A stretch of 64,000 bases of DNA from NCBI GenBank assembly GCA_002702655.1, contig PABB01000056.1, forward strand, positions 222,145 to 286,144. Direction: 5' to 3'. This document shows, piece by piece, positions 20,700 to 28,457 of the stretch. The stretch is from Planctomycetaceae bacterium (GTDB lineage: Bacteria; Planctomycetota; Planctomycetia; Pirellulales; Lacipirellulaceae). The notes below the pieces were generated by a model, which saw only the letters and a list, made by a program, of their open reading frames with translations, made no database searches and was not told where the DNA came from. Each line of letters starts with the position of its first letter. Within the stretch, counting starts at the first letter, position 1. Both the position numbers and the translations under genes were made by a program.

Positions 20700-22562
20700 T
20701 TACGGCGTCGCGGTGGCGACCGACTCGCCCGGCGCTCGCACAAGCGTGACAGATTCGCGCAAATACGAGTTCGGGATCGGGCCCTCGCGGGTGATTGTCA
20801 GCTTCTGTTCAACGAAGTCGCACTTGCGCACCACCTTGGCGATGCTCGGCAGCAGGCCGATCAGTTCCTGCACCGGCTTGAGCTGCTCGGGGCCGGCTTG
20901 CTGGGCGGCCATGCCCAGGAACATGGGCGCCATCGCGGCGACCTGGTCGATCACGTCGGCCGCCTTGCGAATCCCGGCTCCGATGTCCGTGTAGCTGACC
21001 TGCGCCACCGGGCCGTCGACGCCGAGATTGAATCGCTCGAAGCTCTCGGCCGAGGCGATGTTCTCCGCCTCGCCGCGGCGGACCGCGAGGAACTTTTCCA
21101 CCGCCGCCGGCTTCGAGCCGATGATCATCCAGCCGTCGTCAAAGCCGATCACCGGTTGCGCTTTGGCCATGGCGAACGCGGCCATCTTCAATTCCTCAAA
21201 GCCCTCCAGCCCTTCGGCGTCGACCAGATCGAGCTGCTGCGCCTGCAAGAACGGGATCTCCTTGAGATTGTCGACCGCACGATGCAACAGTTCCCGAATC
21301 TTGTCGGGGTTGGAGCACTTCATGGCGGTCACCGACAGCGTCTCGGCCGCCGCGTCGTCGCCGGACGGGAAACTCACCGACACCGACTCGCCAGAAAACG
21401 ACTGCAGGATATCTTCGTCCAGGTGGACGCCGATCTGGTCCTGGATGGCGGCGAACTTGTCGAGCCCCTCCTGGGCCTCAGGGAACTCGCGCTCAACGAA
21501 CTCGTAGATTCCGGCGTAAATCTCATGCAGGTTGACGCCGGTGCTCAGCGAGTAGCCGGTTGCCTCGGCAGGAATCCATGATTGCCAATCGTCGAACGCC
21601 TTTTGGCCCATGATGGCCCGACCAAGCATGTGTTCGTTGGCATCGGGCGTCAGGCGCCCCAGCACCGCCGTGCGATTCTGATACCCTTCGGTGTACTCGA
21701 CCGTCGCCTCGAAATCGATGATCGCGAATTCGTCGATCGCCGCGTTGAAGACGCCCGCGAATCGCGCTGCATCTTCGTTGTTGGGATCCTGTTGCCGGAT
21801 GAAGTCGGGCAGGCCGCGCAGCCGATCGAACATCAGCTTGCCGTCGAAAAAGACGAACGCATCTTCCGGCTCGGGCAGGGCCTTGAGAGCTTCCACTACG
21901 CGGGGGTCGTCGTACTTGGTGTCGGGCGAGTCGTCATTCAACATGGCGACCGCGGTGCGAATCATGGCATCGGACGTGGAGATCAGCACGACGTCGCCGT
22001 GTCGCGCAACGGACGGTCGCAAGGGGACGTCGCGAGGAAGATCGAACGACGTAATTGTCGCTTCCTCGGCCTCGTCGACAGCGATCGGCACTTTGCCGCC
22101 CGTGCGGCGGCTGACCAGTTCCATCAGGTTAACGATGCCGCGCTCGAACTCCTCCGCGTCGCTCTCGGAGAGAACCACGGCGAAGGTGGACTGATTAACC
22201 GGCCCGTTCATCACCTGAAACATCAGGAACTGATCGGCCTGAGCGACGGCCGAGAAGTCCACGTCGCCCACGGCGTCGCACAACTCTTCCCAGACCTCGG
22301 TCGCCTTTTTCAGGTCGTCCTCGGGCATGCGGCTGGTGACGATCTCGAGCAGGCGGGGGCCGATTCGCTCCTCCTGAAACGTCTTCCACACGTCGGCGAC
22401 GTAGTCGGTCTGATAGTCGCGTTCGGGATTGTGCTTGGCCAAGACAAACAGGTGGGCCCCGGGCGGAATCGCCTGGGACAGATCCGCCGCCGCGAGCGGG
22501 CGGGGCGCCATCGTCGCCACGGCCAGCACCAGGGCGGCCGCGAGCGTTCGCATCGCGTTCAT
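20700..22562 (-). CDS. Large secreted protein of unknown function
   Basis: This 620-residue protein has a clear signal peptide (TLAAALVLAVATMAPRPLAAA) and no other membrane segment, so it is probably periplasmic or envelope-associated. Its fold pattern resembles the DUF3352-like planctomycete proteins: repeated blocks with FVLAKHN, DQFLMFQVMN and FAVVLSESDAEEF near the start, and VIGFDDGWMIIGSKPAAVEKF toward the end. The sequence is acidic, with few Cys. The long open frame on the opposite strand here is a composition artefact. Confidence 0.85.
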   Translation of the reverse strand: MNAMRTLAAALVLAVATMAPRPLAAADLSQAIPPGAHLFVLAKHNPERDYQTDYVADVWKTFQEERIGPRLLEIVTSRMPEDDLKKATEVWEELCDAVGDVDFSAVAQADQFLMFQVMNGPVNQSTFAVVLSESDAEEFERGIVNLMELVSRRTGGKVPIAVDEAEEATITSFDLPRDVPLRPSVARHGDVVLISTSDAMIRTAVAMLNDDSPDTKYDDPRVVEALKALPEPEDAFVFFDGKLMFDRLRGLPDFIRQQDPNNEDAARFAGVFNAAIDEFAIIDFEATVEYTEGYQNRTAVLGRLTPDANEHMLGRAIMGQKAFDDWQSWIPAEATGYSLSTGVNLHEIYAGIYEFVEREFPEAQEGLDKFAAIQDQIGVHLDEDILQSFSGESVSVSFPSGDDAAAETLSVTAMKCSNPDKIRELLHRAVDNLKEIPFLQAQQLDLVDAEGLEGFEELKMAAFAMAKAQPVIGFDDGWMIIGSKPAAVEKFLAVRRGEAENIASAESFERFNLGVDGPVAQVSYTDIGAGIRKAADVIDQVAAMAPMFLGMAAQQAGPEQLKPVQELIGLLPSIAKVVRKCDFVEQKLTITREGPIPNSYLRESVTLVRAPGESVATATP

Positions 22563-22919
22563 GGTCCTACTCCTTCAGAGTGGGGAATAATGTGGGAGTC
22601 GACATGCGGCAGCCACGCCGTATTGTGGCGCGCACCGCAACTGCCAGCCAGCGGTCGCGGCAAGACGCCCGGGCGGAGCCGGTTCAGACCGGCCGCCAGC
22701 ATTTCGCCGGCGTTTTGGCGATCTTGGCCGGCCGGAGAGAAGAAATCTCAGAAAGTTGAACCCGGTCTGCGCGGCAGGCGCCGACGGAATTGCCTCGAGG
22801 CGAGCGAGAAGTCGAACTTGCCTGTTTCTCGCGGTCTAACAGGCGTTGTCGGACCTCTCGCTCGCCGAGGCGTCCCAAGGGGCCGAGGTCTGGGGCCTCG
22901 CACCTGCTGGGAGCGGGAA
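22563..22919. other. Intergenic region without recognised gene
   Basis: In these 357 bases between two same-direction secreted-protein genes I see no protein with recognisable features and no clear promoter, terminator or repeat. Confidence 0.4.
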
Positions 22920-23807
22920 TCAGCGCGACGCGGGTTCTTCGGCGGCAGCCGCGACCCGTTCGGAGCGGTCCACCAGCCCGCTGCGGTGGCACAGATCGAT
23001 CACGGCGCTAAACTCGGCGCGACGGCGGTCGTCCAACTGCTGCAGGTCGGCCGCCAGGCTGTGGATCGCCTCGGGCCGCCGCTCGGCCGTGTACGACAGG
23101 CTGCTGATAAAACTGACCGTGTCGGCGAAATTGCGGTCGGCCGTCTTGCCGATCAGCGGGTGCATCGCCTTGGCCAGCAGGGCCACGCTCGTTTGATCGA
23201 GTTTGATAAACGAGTCGATTCGCGTGGCCACATAGTCGCGGCCATTGGTTTCTTTCACCGAGCCGCTCCGCAGCACCAGGACGCAGCGGGCGGTGAGCGG
23301 CTGATGGAACGGTTTGCCCTCGTACTGACCGTCGACGTACATCACGATCCGGTTCTGTGCGCCTGCTTCGCAGGTACTCTCCACGATGACCATGTCGCCG
23401 GTGGTCCCGGCATTGTCGGCCAGACGGAACGTGTTGGCGCCGGTGCGCACCAACTCCGCATTGCTGATCCCCAGATCGTTCCAGATCTCGACCAGCGCTT
23501 CGGGGTTTTCGACCGTGTAGGTGAACATGGCCGGGCGGCAATCGACGACGCTGGTGGGCGAGCGCCGAAACAGCGTCGGCCGTCGCACGATCTCGCGCAC
23601 CGCGTCGCGGTACGCCGGATCGACTTTGTCCAGCGGGATGGTGCGCGCGGCCGCACGTCGCGTGGCCGCGTCGGTAGCGGCTTCATGCGGCTCGGCGCCG
23701 GCGGCAGTGGTCGCTGCGTGCGCGAGGATTCCCCCGATCGCCACGGCCAGAACAGCCGCGCGAAGCAAGATCCCCCCAGCGCACGCCGCCCTTGGGCAGC
23801 GTGGCAT
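22920..23807 (-). CDS. Secreted protein of unknown function
   Basis: This 295-residue protein has an N-terminal signal peptide (ILLRAAVLAVAIGGILAHAA). Conserved-looking blocks include PAYRDAVREIVRRPTLFRR, VDCRPAMFTYTVENPEALVEIW and GDMVIVESTCEAG; three Cys are in the mature part. I do not recognise a named family, though this type is common in planctomycetes. The start at 23807 is preferred because the signal peptide begins there; the open frame continues upstream without similar features. Confidence 0.75.
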   Translation of the reverse strand: MPRCPRAACAGGILLRAAVLAVAIGGILAHAATTAAGAEPHEAATDAATRRAAARTIPLDKVDPAYRDAVREIVRRPTLFRRSPTSVVDCRPAMFTYTVENPEALVEIWNDLGISNAELVRTGANTFRLADNAGTTGDMVIVESTCEAGAQNRIVMYVDGQYEGKPFHQPLTARCVLVLRSGSVKETNGRDYVATRIDSFIKLDQTSVALLAKAMHPLIGKTADRNFADTVSFISSLSYTAERRPEAIHSLAADLQQLDDRRRAEFSAVIDLCHRSGLVDRSERVAAAAEEPASR

Positions 23808-23988
23808 ACTTGAATTCCCCCCTAAACGACCCGCGCGGTGAGAAGCTGTGCGGGTCCTGGAAGTAATTCGGCCGTTGAGGGGGCGGCTCCGCAGCCAATT
23901 TCTGACAGAGTCGTGCTGGCGCCGCGTTGACGAAGCGGCGTTGGCGTGCGATTCCCGCCTGCCCGCTAGCAGCCACGCCGCGACGAAC

Positions 23989-24777
23989 CTATTCTGCCGC
24001 AGCTTCGTCGGCCAGCGGCTTGATCCGCACGTTTTTGAACCACACGTGATTGCCGTGGTCCTGCAGCGTGATGTAGCCCTTGTCCGCCTTCGCGAACTTC
24101 TCCCAGTTGGCAAACTTGCTCTTGGCGAGTCGCTTGTTCCAGTCCTCGCTGCCGATGACGCAGTCGACGACCTTCTTGCCGTTGAGGAAGTGCTGCACGT
24201 GCTTGCCCTGCACCACGATGCGACCCGTGTTCCACTGGCCGGCCGGCTTCACGGGGTTCGGATCCGGCGGGTACAGCGCATACAACGCCGCGGCCGAAGT
24301 GAGCGGCGAGCGACCGTCCGCGTGCCGCTCATTGTCGAGGACTTGGTACTCGAGCCCGGTCAGGTACGGCGCGGGATCGCCGGTGAGCACGTGATACAGC
24401 ACGCCGCTATTGCCGCCCGGCTCGATCTTCCACTGGAGCCGCATGTCGAAACTGCCGTACTGCTGTTTGGTCATCAAGTCGCCCCCGCCGCCGATGCGAT
24501 GCAGCATGCCGTCGGCCAGTTTCCAGCCCTCGGGCCACTCTTCGCTGTTGTAGCCGCGCCACTTCGACTTGGCGTCGTCCCCCGAGAGTTGCGTGAACCC
24601 TACTTCCTTGTCGGTCGCAGGCTCGGACTGCTCAGCGGCCGGCTCGTCGATCAGAATGTCTTGCGCCATCGCCCCGGTCAGCGATGCGCTGGCCAGTGCG
24701 GCCAGGACTAGGAGGGCCATGTTGCAGCGAGTGCGAGCGACGAGGCAGCGGGAATCGCGGTGGTCACAAAAGCGCAT
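23989..24777 (-). CDS. DUF1080 (3-keto-disaccharide hydrolase) domain protein
   Basis: This 262-residue protein has a long signal peptide whose core is MALLVLAALASASLTGAMA. The mature part is a concanavalin-like DUF1080 domain, with GFTQLSGDD, EPGGNSGVLYHV, LEYQVLDNERH, AGQWNTGRIVVQGKHV and GYITLQDHGNHVWFKNVRI. This family is greatly expanded in Planctomycetota and is thought to act on sugars or glycans. The start is placed at 24777; an ATG five codons upstream is also possible. Confidence 0.88.
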   Translation of the reverse strand: MRFCDHRDSRCLVARTRCNMALLVLAALASASLTGAMAQDILIDEPAAEQSEPATDKEVGFTQLSGDDAKSKWRGYNSEEWPEGWKLADGMLHRIGGGGDLMTKQQYGSFDMRLQWKIEPGGNSGVLYHVLTGDPAPYLTGLEYQVLDNERHADGRSPLTSAAALYALYPPDPNPVKPAGQWNTGRIVVQGKHVQHFLNGKKVVDCVIGSEDWNKRLAKSKFANWEKFAKADKGYITLQDHGNHVWFKNVRIKPLADEAAAE

Positions 24778-24969
24778 CGAGGTGGACTCCAATAAGATGT
24801 CGGTGGCACGGCCGGCGAGTCGAGCGAGTCGGCACGGCGGGCGCCGCGGTGAATTGGGCCAACGCTCGGGGGCGGTTGCGTGGCTGGCGTAAGACGGAGA
24901 TTATAGACCGGGCGCGGGGGCATTCCAATTGCCCCCGCCTGGCAGTCGGGAGAACGGCATCGTTGCGCT

Positions 24970-25062
24970 GTGCCACTGCTGGCTCGACAAGCAGTGGGCG
25001 CCTTGTCCCCGCTTCGCACTGCTGGACCAGCCAGCAGTGGCACGACCAGCCAGCAGTTGCAC
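24970..25062. repeat. Second copy of the GTGC-tagged cactgctgg paired hairpin
   Basis: The arms (24970-24996 and 25017-25043) are inverted copies around a 20-base spacer, the same 27-20-27 geometry as at 20469-20542. The spacers of the two copies share ggcgcc at the left and ttcg at the right. A further partial arm follows at 25044-25062. It lies in the divergent gap between the DUF1080 gene and the prepilin peptidase gene. Confidence 0.85.
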
Positions 25063-25144
25063 GCAGAAACCAACTCTGCAGTTCTCCTGGCCTGGCAGCG
25101 GTAAGCAAACATGCCACGTATTCATTACGCAAGTTGGCCCCCAA

Positions 25145-26044
25145 TTGATCGATCTCATCACCGCACTGTGGTTCGGCTTCGTCGGGGCCTGCGTCGGCAG
25201 CTTTTTGAACGTGGTCGCCTACCGGATGCCGCTTGGCTTGTCAGTCGTCTGGCAGCCATCGCGTTGCCCGAACTGCAAACGCCCTATCCGGCCCTACGAC
25301 AACGTGCCGATCCTGGGCTGGCTGTGGCTGCGGGGGCGGTGCCGCGATTGCCAGGCGCCGATCTCGCCCCGTTACGCCGTTGTTGAAACCGTCGTGGGGG
25401 CCGTGTTCTTTTTGTTGGCTTACGGCGAGGTATTCTCCGGCGGTCTCAACTTGCACCGCGGGCCGCTGACCGATTTGACTGGCGCGTGGCACACGGTGTG
25501 GAATCCGTACTGGCCGTTGCTGGTTACGTACGCCGTGCATGTCACGCTGATGGCGCTGCTGACCGTGTTGGTGTTGTTCAGCTTGGACGAAATGTCAGCG
25601 CCGCGGCGATTCATCGGCGTGGCGGTTGCGCTGCTGGCGGGCGCCGCCATTGCCGCCCCCGGCGTTTGGCGGCACGCCGTGTTGGCGCCGGGCGTGGACG
25701 AGCCGCAGTTGGCCGGCGCCCTGGTCGTGCTCGCGCTCGGTGCGGCGCCGGGAGCGAGCCTGGCCTGGATGTCGCGCCGCCGCGCGGCGAAGCGATCCGC
25801 GCTGAAGTCGCCGGCCGCGGCGGAGCAATTCAATGCGGCCATTGCCGTGATGCTGTTGGGAATGGTCGTCGGCTTGCGCGGGTTGGCCACCGCGACGCTG
25901 CCGGGGCTCGCGGCGCTCGCATTGTTTGCAGCGCAACGGGGCCGCTCGGGAGCGCGGCGGGCGGCGCTCTCCGCTGCGGTCTGGATTGCCGCACTCGTGC
26001 AGATCCTCTTCTGGCGGCCATTGATTGACTGGCTCTGGTCGTAA
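25145..26044 (+). CDS. Prepilin peptidase-like protein, catalytic half degenerate
   Basis: The N-terminal domain is a typical A24 leader peptidase: GACVGSFLNVVAYRMPLG followed by two zinc-type CxxC motifs (CPNC and CRDC) and SPRYAVVE. About six further hydrophobic segments follow. One Asp is in the expected place (VLFSLDEMSAPRRFIG), but the second active-site motif, normally GxGDxK, is absent. It may be inactive as a protease, or may keep only the methyltransferase-like domain. No ATG fits the N-terminus; TTG at 25145 (299 residues) gives a family-like start. No pilus genes are nearby. Confidence 0.75.
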   Translation: MIDLITALWFGFVGACVGSFLNVVAYRMPLGLSVVWQPSRCPNCKRPIRPYDNVPILGWLWLRGRCRDCQAPISPRYAVVETVVGAVFFLLAYGEVFSGGLNLHRGPLTDLTGAWHTVWNPYWPLLVTYAVHVTLMALLTVLVLFSLDEMSAPRRFIGVAVALLAGAAIAAPGVWRHAVLAPGVDEPQLAGALVVLALGAAPGASLAWMSRRRAAKRSALKSPAAAEQFNAAIAVMLLGMVVGLRGLATATLPGLAALALFAAQRGRSGARRAALSAAVWIAALVQILFWRPLIDWLWS

Positions 26045-26224
26045 TCGCACACCGCTGGCGGACGCTGTATCGCATAATCTCGTCCGCGCAATCTCCGCGG
26101 GGTTCCGGCCGCGCGGGGCGCGCGGGTACAATTCGCGACGTGGGGAAGTTCAGACCGTCGCAATTCTTTGCCGGCGACGCCTGGGGGAAACGTCACACAG
26201 GAATCCACCGTCAGGTGATTTGCC

Positions 26225-27337
26225 ATGCACGATCCGCGAATTGACAAGCTCGCCAATCTGTTGCTCGATCACAGTTGCGCGCTCCAATCGGGCGAGCGCG
26301 TGTTGATCGAAGCGTTCGACCTGCCCGAGCCGGATTTGGTGTGCGCGCTGGTCGAGGGCGCGGCCGCCCGCGGCGCCGTGCCTCTGGTGTCGACCAAGAG
26401 CAACACCGTGTTGCGGTCGCTGTACTCGACGGCCACGGAAGCGAGCATGAAGGCGGCCGCCGAGTTCGAGGGCGCCCGGATGCGCAGCGCGCAGGCCTAC
26501 ATCGGCATCCGCGGCGCCGCCAACAGCGCGCAGTTTGCCGACGTGCCGCAGCCGAAGATGGACCTGTACCAGGAGCATTGGTGGCACCAGGTGCATGGCC
26601 AGATCCGCGTGCCGGACACCCGCTGGGTCGTGCTGCGGTATCCGACCGATTCGTTCGCTCAAGCTGCGGGCATGAGCACGGCCGCGTTCGAGGATTTTTA
26701 CTTCGACGTCTGCACGGCCGATTATGCCGCCATGGCCAAAGCGCAAGAGCCGCTGGTCGCGCGGATGGAAGCCGCCGACCGCGTGCGGATCGTCTCGCCG
26801 GGCACTGAACTGGAGTTCTCGATCAAGGACATCCCGGTCCGCCCCTGCAACGGCGAGCGCAACATCCCCGACGGCGAGGTGTTCACCGCCCCGGTGCGCG
26901 ACAGCATCAACGGGGTGATCACCTTCAACACGCAAAGCCGCTACCAGGGCACGGTGTTCAGCGACATTTGCTTTGAGTTCAAAGACGGCCAGATCGTCAA
27001 GGCGACCGCCAACGAAACGGAGAAGATCAACGCGATCCTCGACTCCGACGAAGGCGCCCGCTACTGCGGCGAATGGTCCCTGGGCACGAACAACCGCGTG
27101 AGGCATCCGATGCTCGACACGCTGTTCGACGAAAAGATTGGCGGCAGCTTCCACCTGACCCCCGGCAAGGCGTACGAAGACGCCGACAACGGCAACCGCA
27201 GCCGCATCCACTGGGACCTGGTGCTGATCCAGCGCGAGGACTATGGCGGCGGCGAAGTGCACTTCGACGGCGAGCTGATCCGCAAAGACGGCCGTTTTAT
27301 CCCCGCGGAATTGCAGGGATTGAACGAAGGGCTGTGA
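26225..27337 (+). CDS. M29 family aminopeptidase (AmpS/AmpT-like)
   Basis: This 370-residue protein matches thermophilic aminopeptidases of family M29, two-metal enzymes that remove N-terminal residues from peptides in the cytoplasm. The start MHDPRIDKLANLLLDHSCAL is typical. The metal-binding C-terminal domain has GEVFTAPVRDSINGVITFN, NETEKINAILD, the acidic GEWSLGTNN segment and the HWD near the end (SRIHWDLVLI). No signal peptide is present. Overall length and motif order match the family. Confidence 0.92.
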   Translation: MHDPRIDKLANLLLDHSCALQSGERVLIEAFDLPEPDLVCALVEGAAARGAVPLVSTKSNTVLRSLYSTATEASMKAAAEFEGARMRSAQAYIGIRGAANSAQFADVPQPKMDLYQEHWWHQVHGQIRVPDTRWVVLRYPTDSFAQAAGMSTAAFEDFYFDVCTADYAAMAKAQEPLVARMEAADRVRIVSPGTELEFSIKDIPVRPCNGERNIPDGEVFTAPVRDSINGVITFNTQSRYQGTVFSDICFEFKDGQIVKATANETEKINAILDSDEGARYCGEWSLGTNNRVRHPMLDTLFDEKIGGSFHLTPGKAYEDADNGNRSRIHWDLVLIQREDYGGGEVHFDGELIRKDGRFIPAELQGLNEGL

Positions 27338-27381
27338 AGTCAATTCCCAAAGATCAAGCACCAATGACCAAGGAGATTAGG

Positions 27382-28263
27382 ATGGCAGCCGACAAACATT
27401 GGTCATTGGGACTTGGATATTGGTCATTCGCCCTCGCGGTGTGCCTCGTCCTGTCGACGCCGCTGTGCGCTGCGGAGCCCCTGCGGGTGATGACCTACAA
27501 CCTTCGCTACGGTTTGGCCAACGACGGCGAGAATTCCTGGCCGCACCGGCGGGAGATGCTGTTTAACGTGATTCGCGACTTCAACCCCGACGTGCTGGGC
27601 GTGCAGGAGGCGTTGGAGTTTCAGCTGGACGAACTGGGCGAAGCGCTGCCGGGTTACAAGTACGTGGGCGTGGGCCGCGAGGACGGCAAGCGACGCGGCG
27701 AGTTCGCGGCGATTCTCTACCGCAGCGAGCGGTTGGAGTGCGCCGCCAGCGGCACATTCTGGCTATCCGATACGCCCGAGGTCGTCGGCTCGACCAGTTG
27801 GGGCAACCAATTAACGCGCATCTGCACGTGGGCCGAGTTCCGCGACCGCGCCGCCGAGGGGGCGCGGTTCCGCATTTACAACAACCACTGGGATCACCAG
27901 TCGCAGCCGGCTCGCGAAGGGAGCGCGGCGTTGGTGCTGAAGAAGATCGCCGCCGACGCAGCCGACCTGCCGGTGCTGGTCACCGGCGACTTCAACGCCG
28001 GCGAGGACAACAAAGCGACCGCCATCATCCTGCACGGCGATCCCAAACTGCGCGACACGTTTCGCGCGATTCACCCCGACGTGAAAGACGTCGGCACGTT
28101 TACCGGTTTTGCCGACCGCACCGACGGCCGCAAGATCGACTATGTGCTGGTCACCCCGCAGTGGCAGGTGAAGGACGCGGACATCATTCGCACGCAGGTC
28201 GACGGGCGCTACCCGTCGGACCATTTCCCCGTGACGGCCGTCGTGGAATTGCCGGCCAAGTGA
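27382..28263 (+). CDS. Secreted endonuclease/exonuclease/phosphatase family protein
   Basis: This 293-residue protein has a signal peptide (SFALAVCLVLSTPLCAAE) followed by a complete EEP domain: RVMTYNLRYG, VLGVQEALEF, YNNHWDHQS, VTGDFNAGEDN, DYVLVTP and the final SDHFPVTA. These supply the metal and catalytic His/Asp/Asn residues. Exported members hydrolyse phosphodiesters such as nucleic acids or sphingomyelin-like lipids; the substrate here is unknown. The start at 27382 has AAGGAG at 27370. Around the start, caatgacca (27362) and tggtcattg (27401) form an inverted repeat. Confidence 0.92.
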   Translation: MAADKHWSLGLGYWSFALAVCLVLSTPLCAAEPLRVMTYNLRYGLANDGENSWPHRREMLFNVIRDFNPDVLGVQEALEFQLDELGEALPGYKYVGVGREDGKRRGEFAAILYRSERLECAASGTFWLSDTPEVVGSTSWGNQLTRICTWAEFRDRAAEGARFRIYNNHWDHQSQPAREGSAALVLKKIAADAADLPVLVTGDFNAGEDNKATAIILHGDPKLRDTFRAIHPDVKDVGTFTGFADRTDGRKIDYVLVTPQWQVKDADIIRTQVDGRYPSDHFPVTAVVELPAK

Positions 28264-28271
28264 GCGGCGCG

Positions 28272-28373
28272 TGGCCGACTTTCTCCGAAAGTCGGCCAAT
28301 GCGGCTTGCTGCCAAGCGGAGCCGTGAGGATGCAGTCAACGCGGATTGGTCGACTCTCGGAGAGAGTCGACCA
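28272..28373. repeat. Opposed hairpin pair of the cgactytcggagaragtcg type
   Basis: Two 27-base hairpins lie at 28272-28298 and 28347-28373. Each has an 11-bp stem and a 5-base loop; the loops (ctccg and cggag) are reverse complements, so the copies are inverted with respect to each other. The stems vary together (ggccgacttt versus ggtcgactct, with matching changes on the other side). The first lies 8 bases after the EEP stop codon. Confidence 0.85.
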
Positions 28374-28380
28374 CGGGATC

Positions 28381-28457
28381 GCGTGCCACGGCTCTGTGAG
28401 CCGTGGGCGGAGGCAATGACGTGACCACTTCGCACGGATCACAGAGCCGTGGCACGC
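28381..28457. repeat. GTGC-tagged paired hairpin of the cacggctctgtgagccgtg family
   Basis: Two 25-base arms (28381-28405 and 28433-28457) are inverted copies with one mismatch around a 27-base spacer. Each arm is an 8-bp hairpin (cacggctc, loop tgt, gagccgtg) with the outer tag gcgtgc. The right arm abuts the TAA stop (28458-28460) of the minus-strand gene. The same 25-27-25 geometry recurs at 47227-47303. Confidence 0.88.

Noticed and set aside
21582-23813. A 743-codon plus-strand open frame
   Set aside because: It is antisense to two secreted proteins with clear signal peptides, and its translation is rich in Arg/His/Gly with no domain; an artefact of high GC.
20469-25062. Possible CRISPR array from repeated cactgctgg and ggcacgtacc units
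   Set aside because: Repeats are inverted pairs and one three-unit tandem without unique spacers; no cas genes are present.
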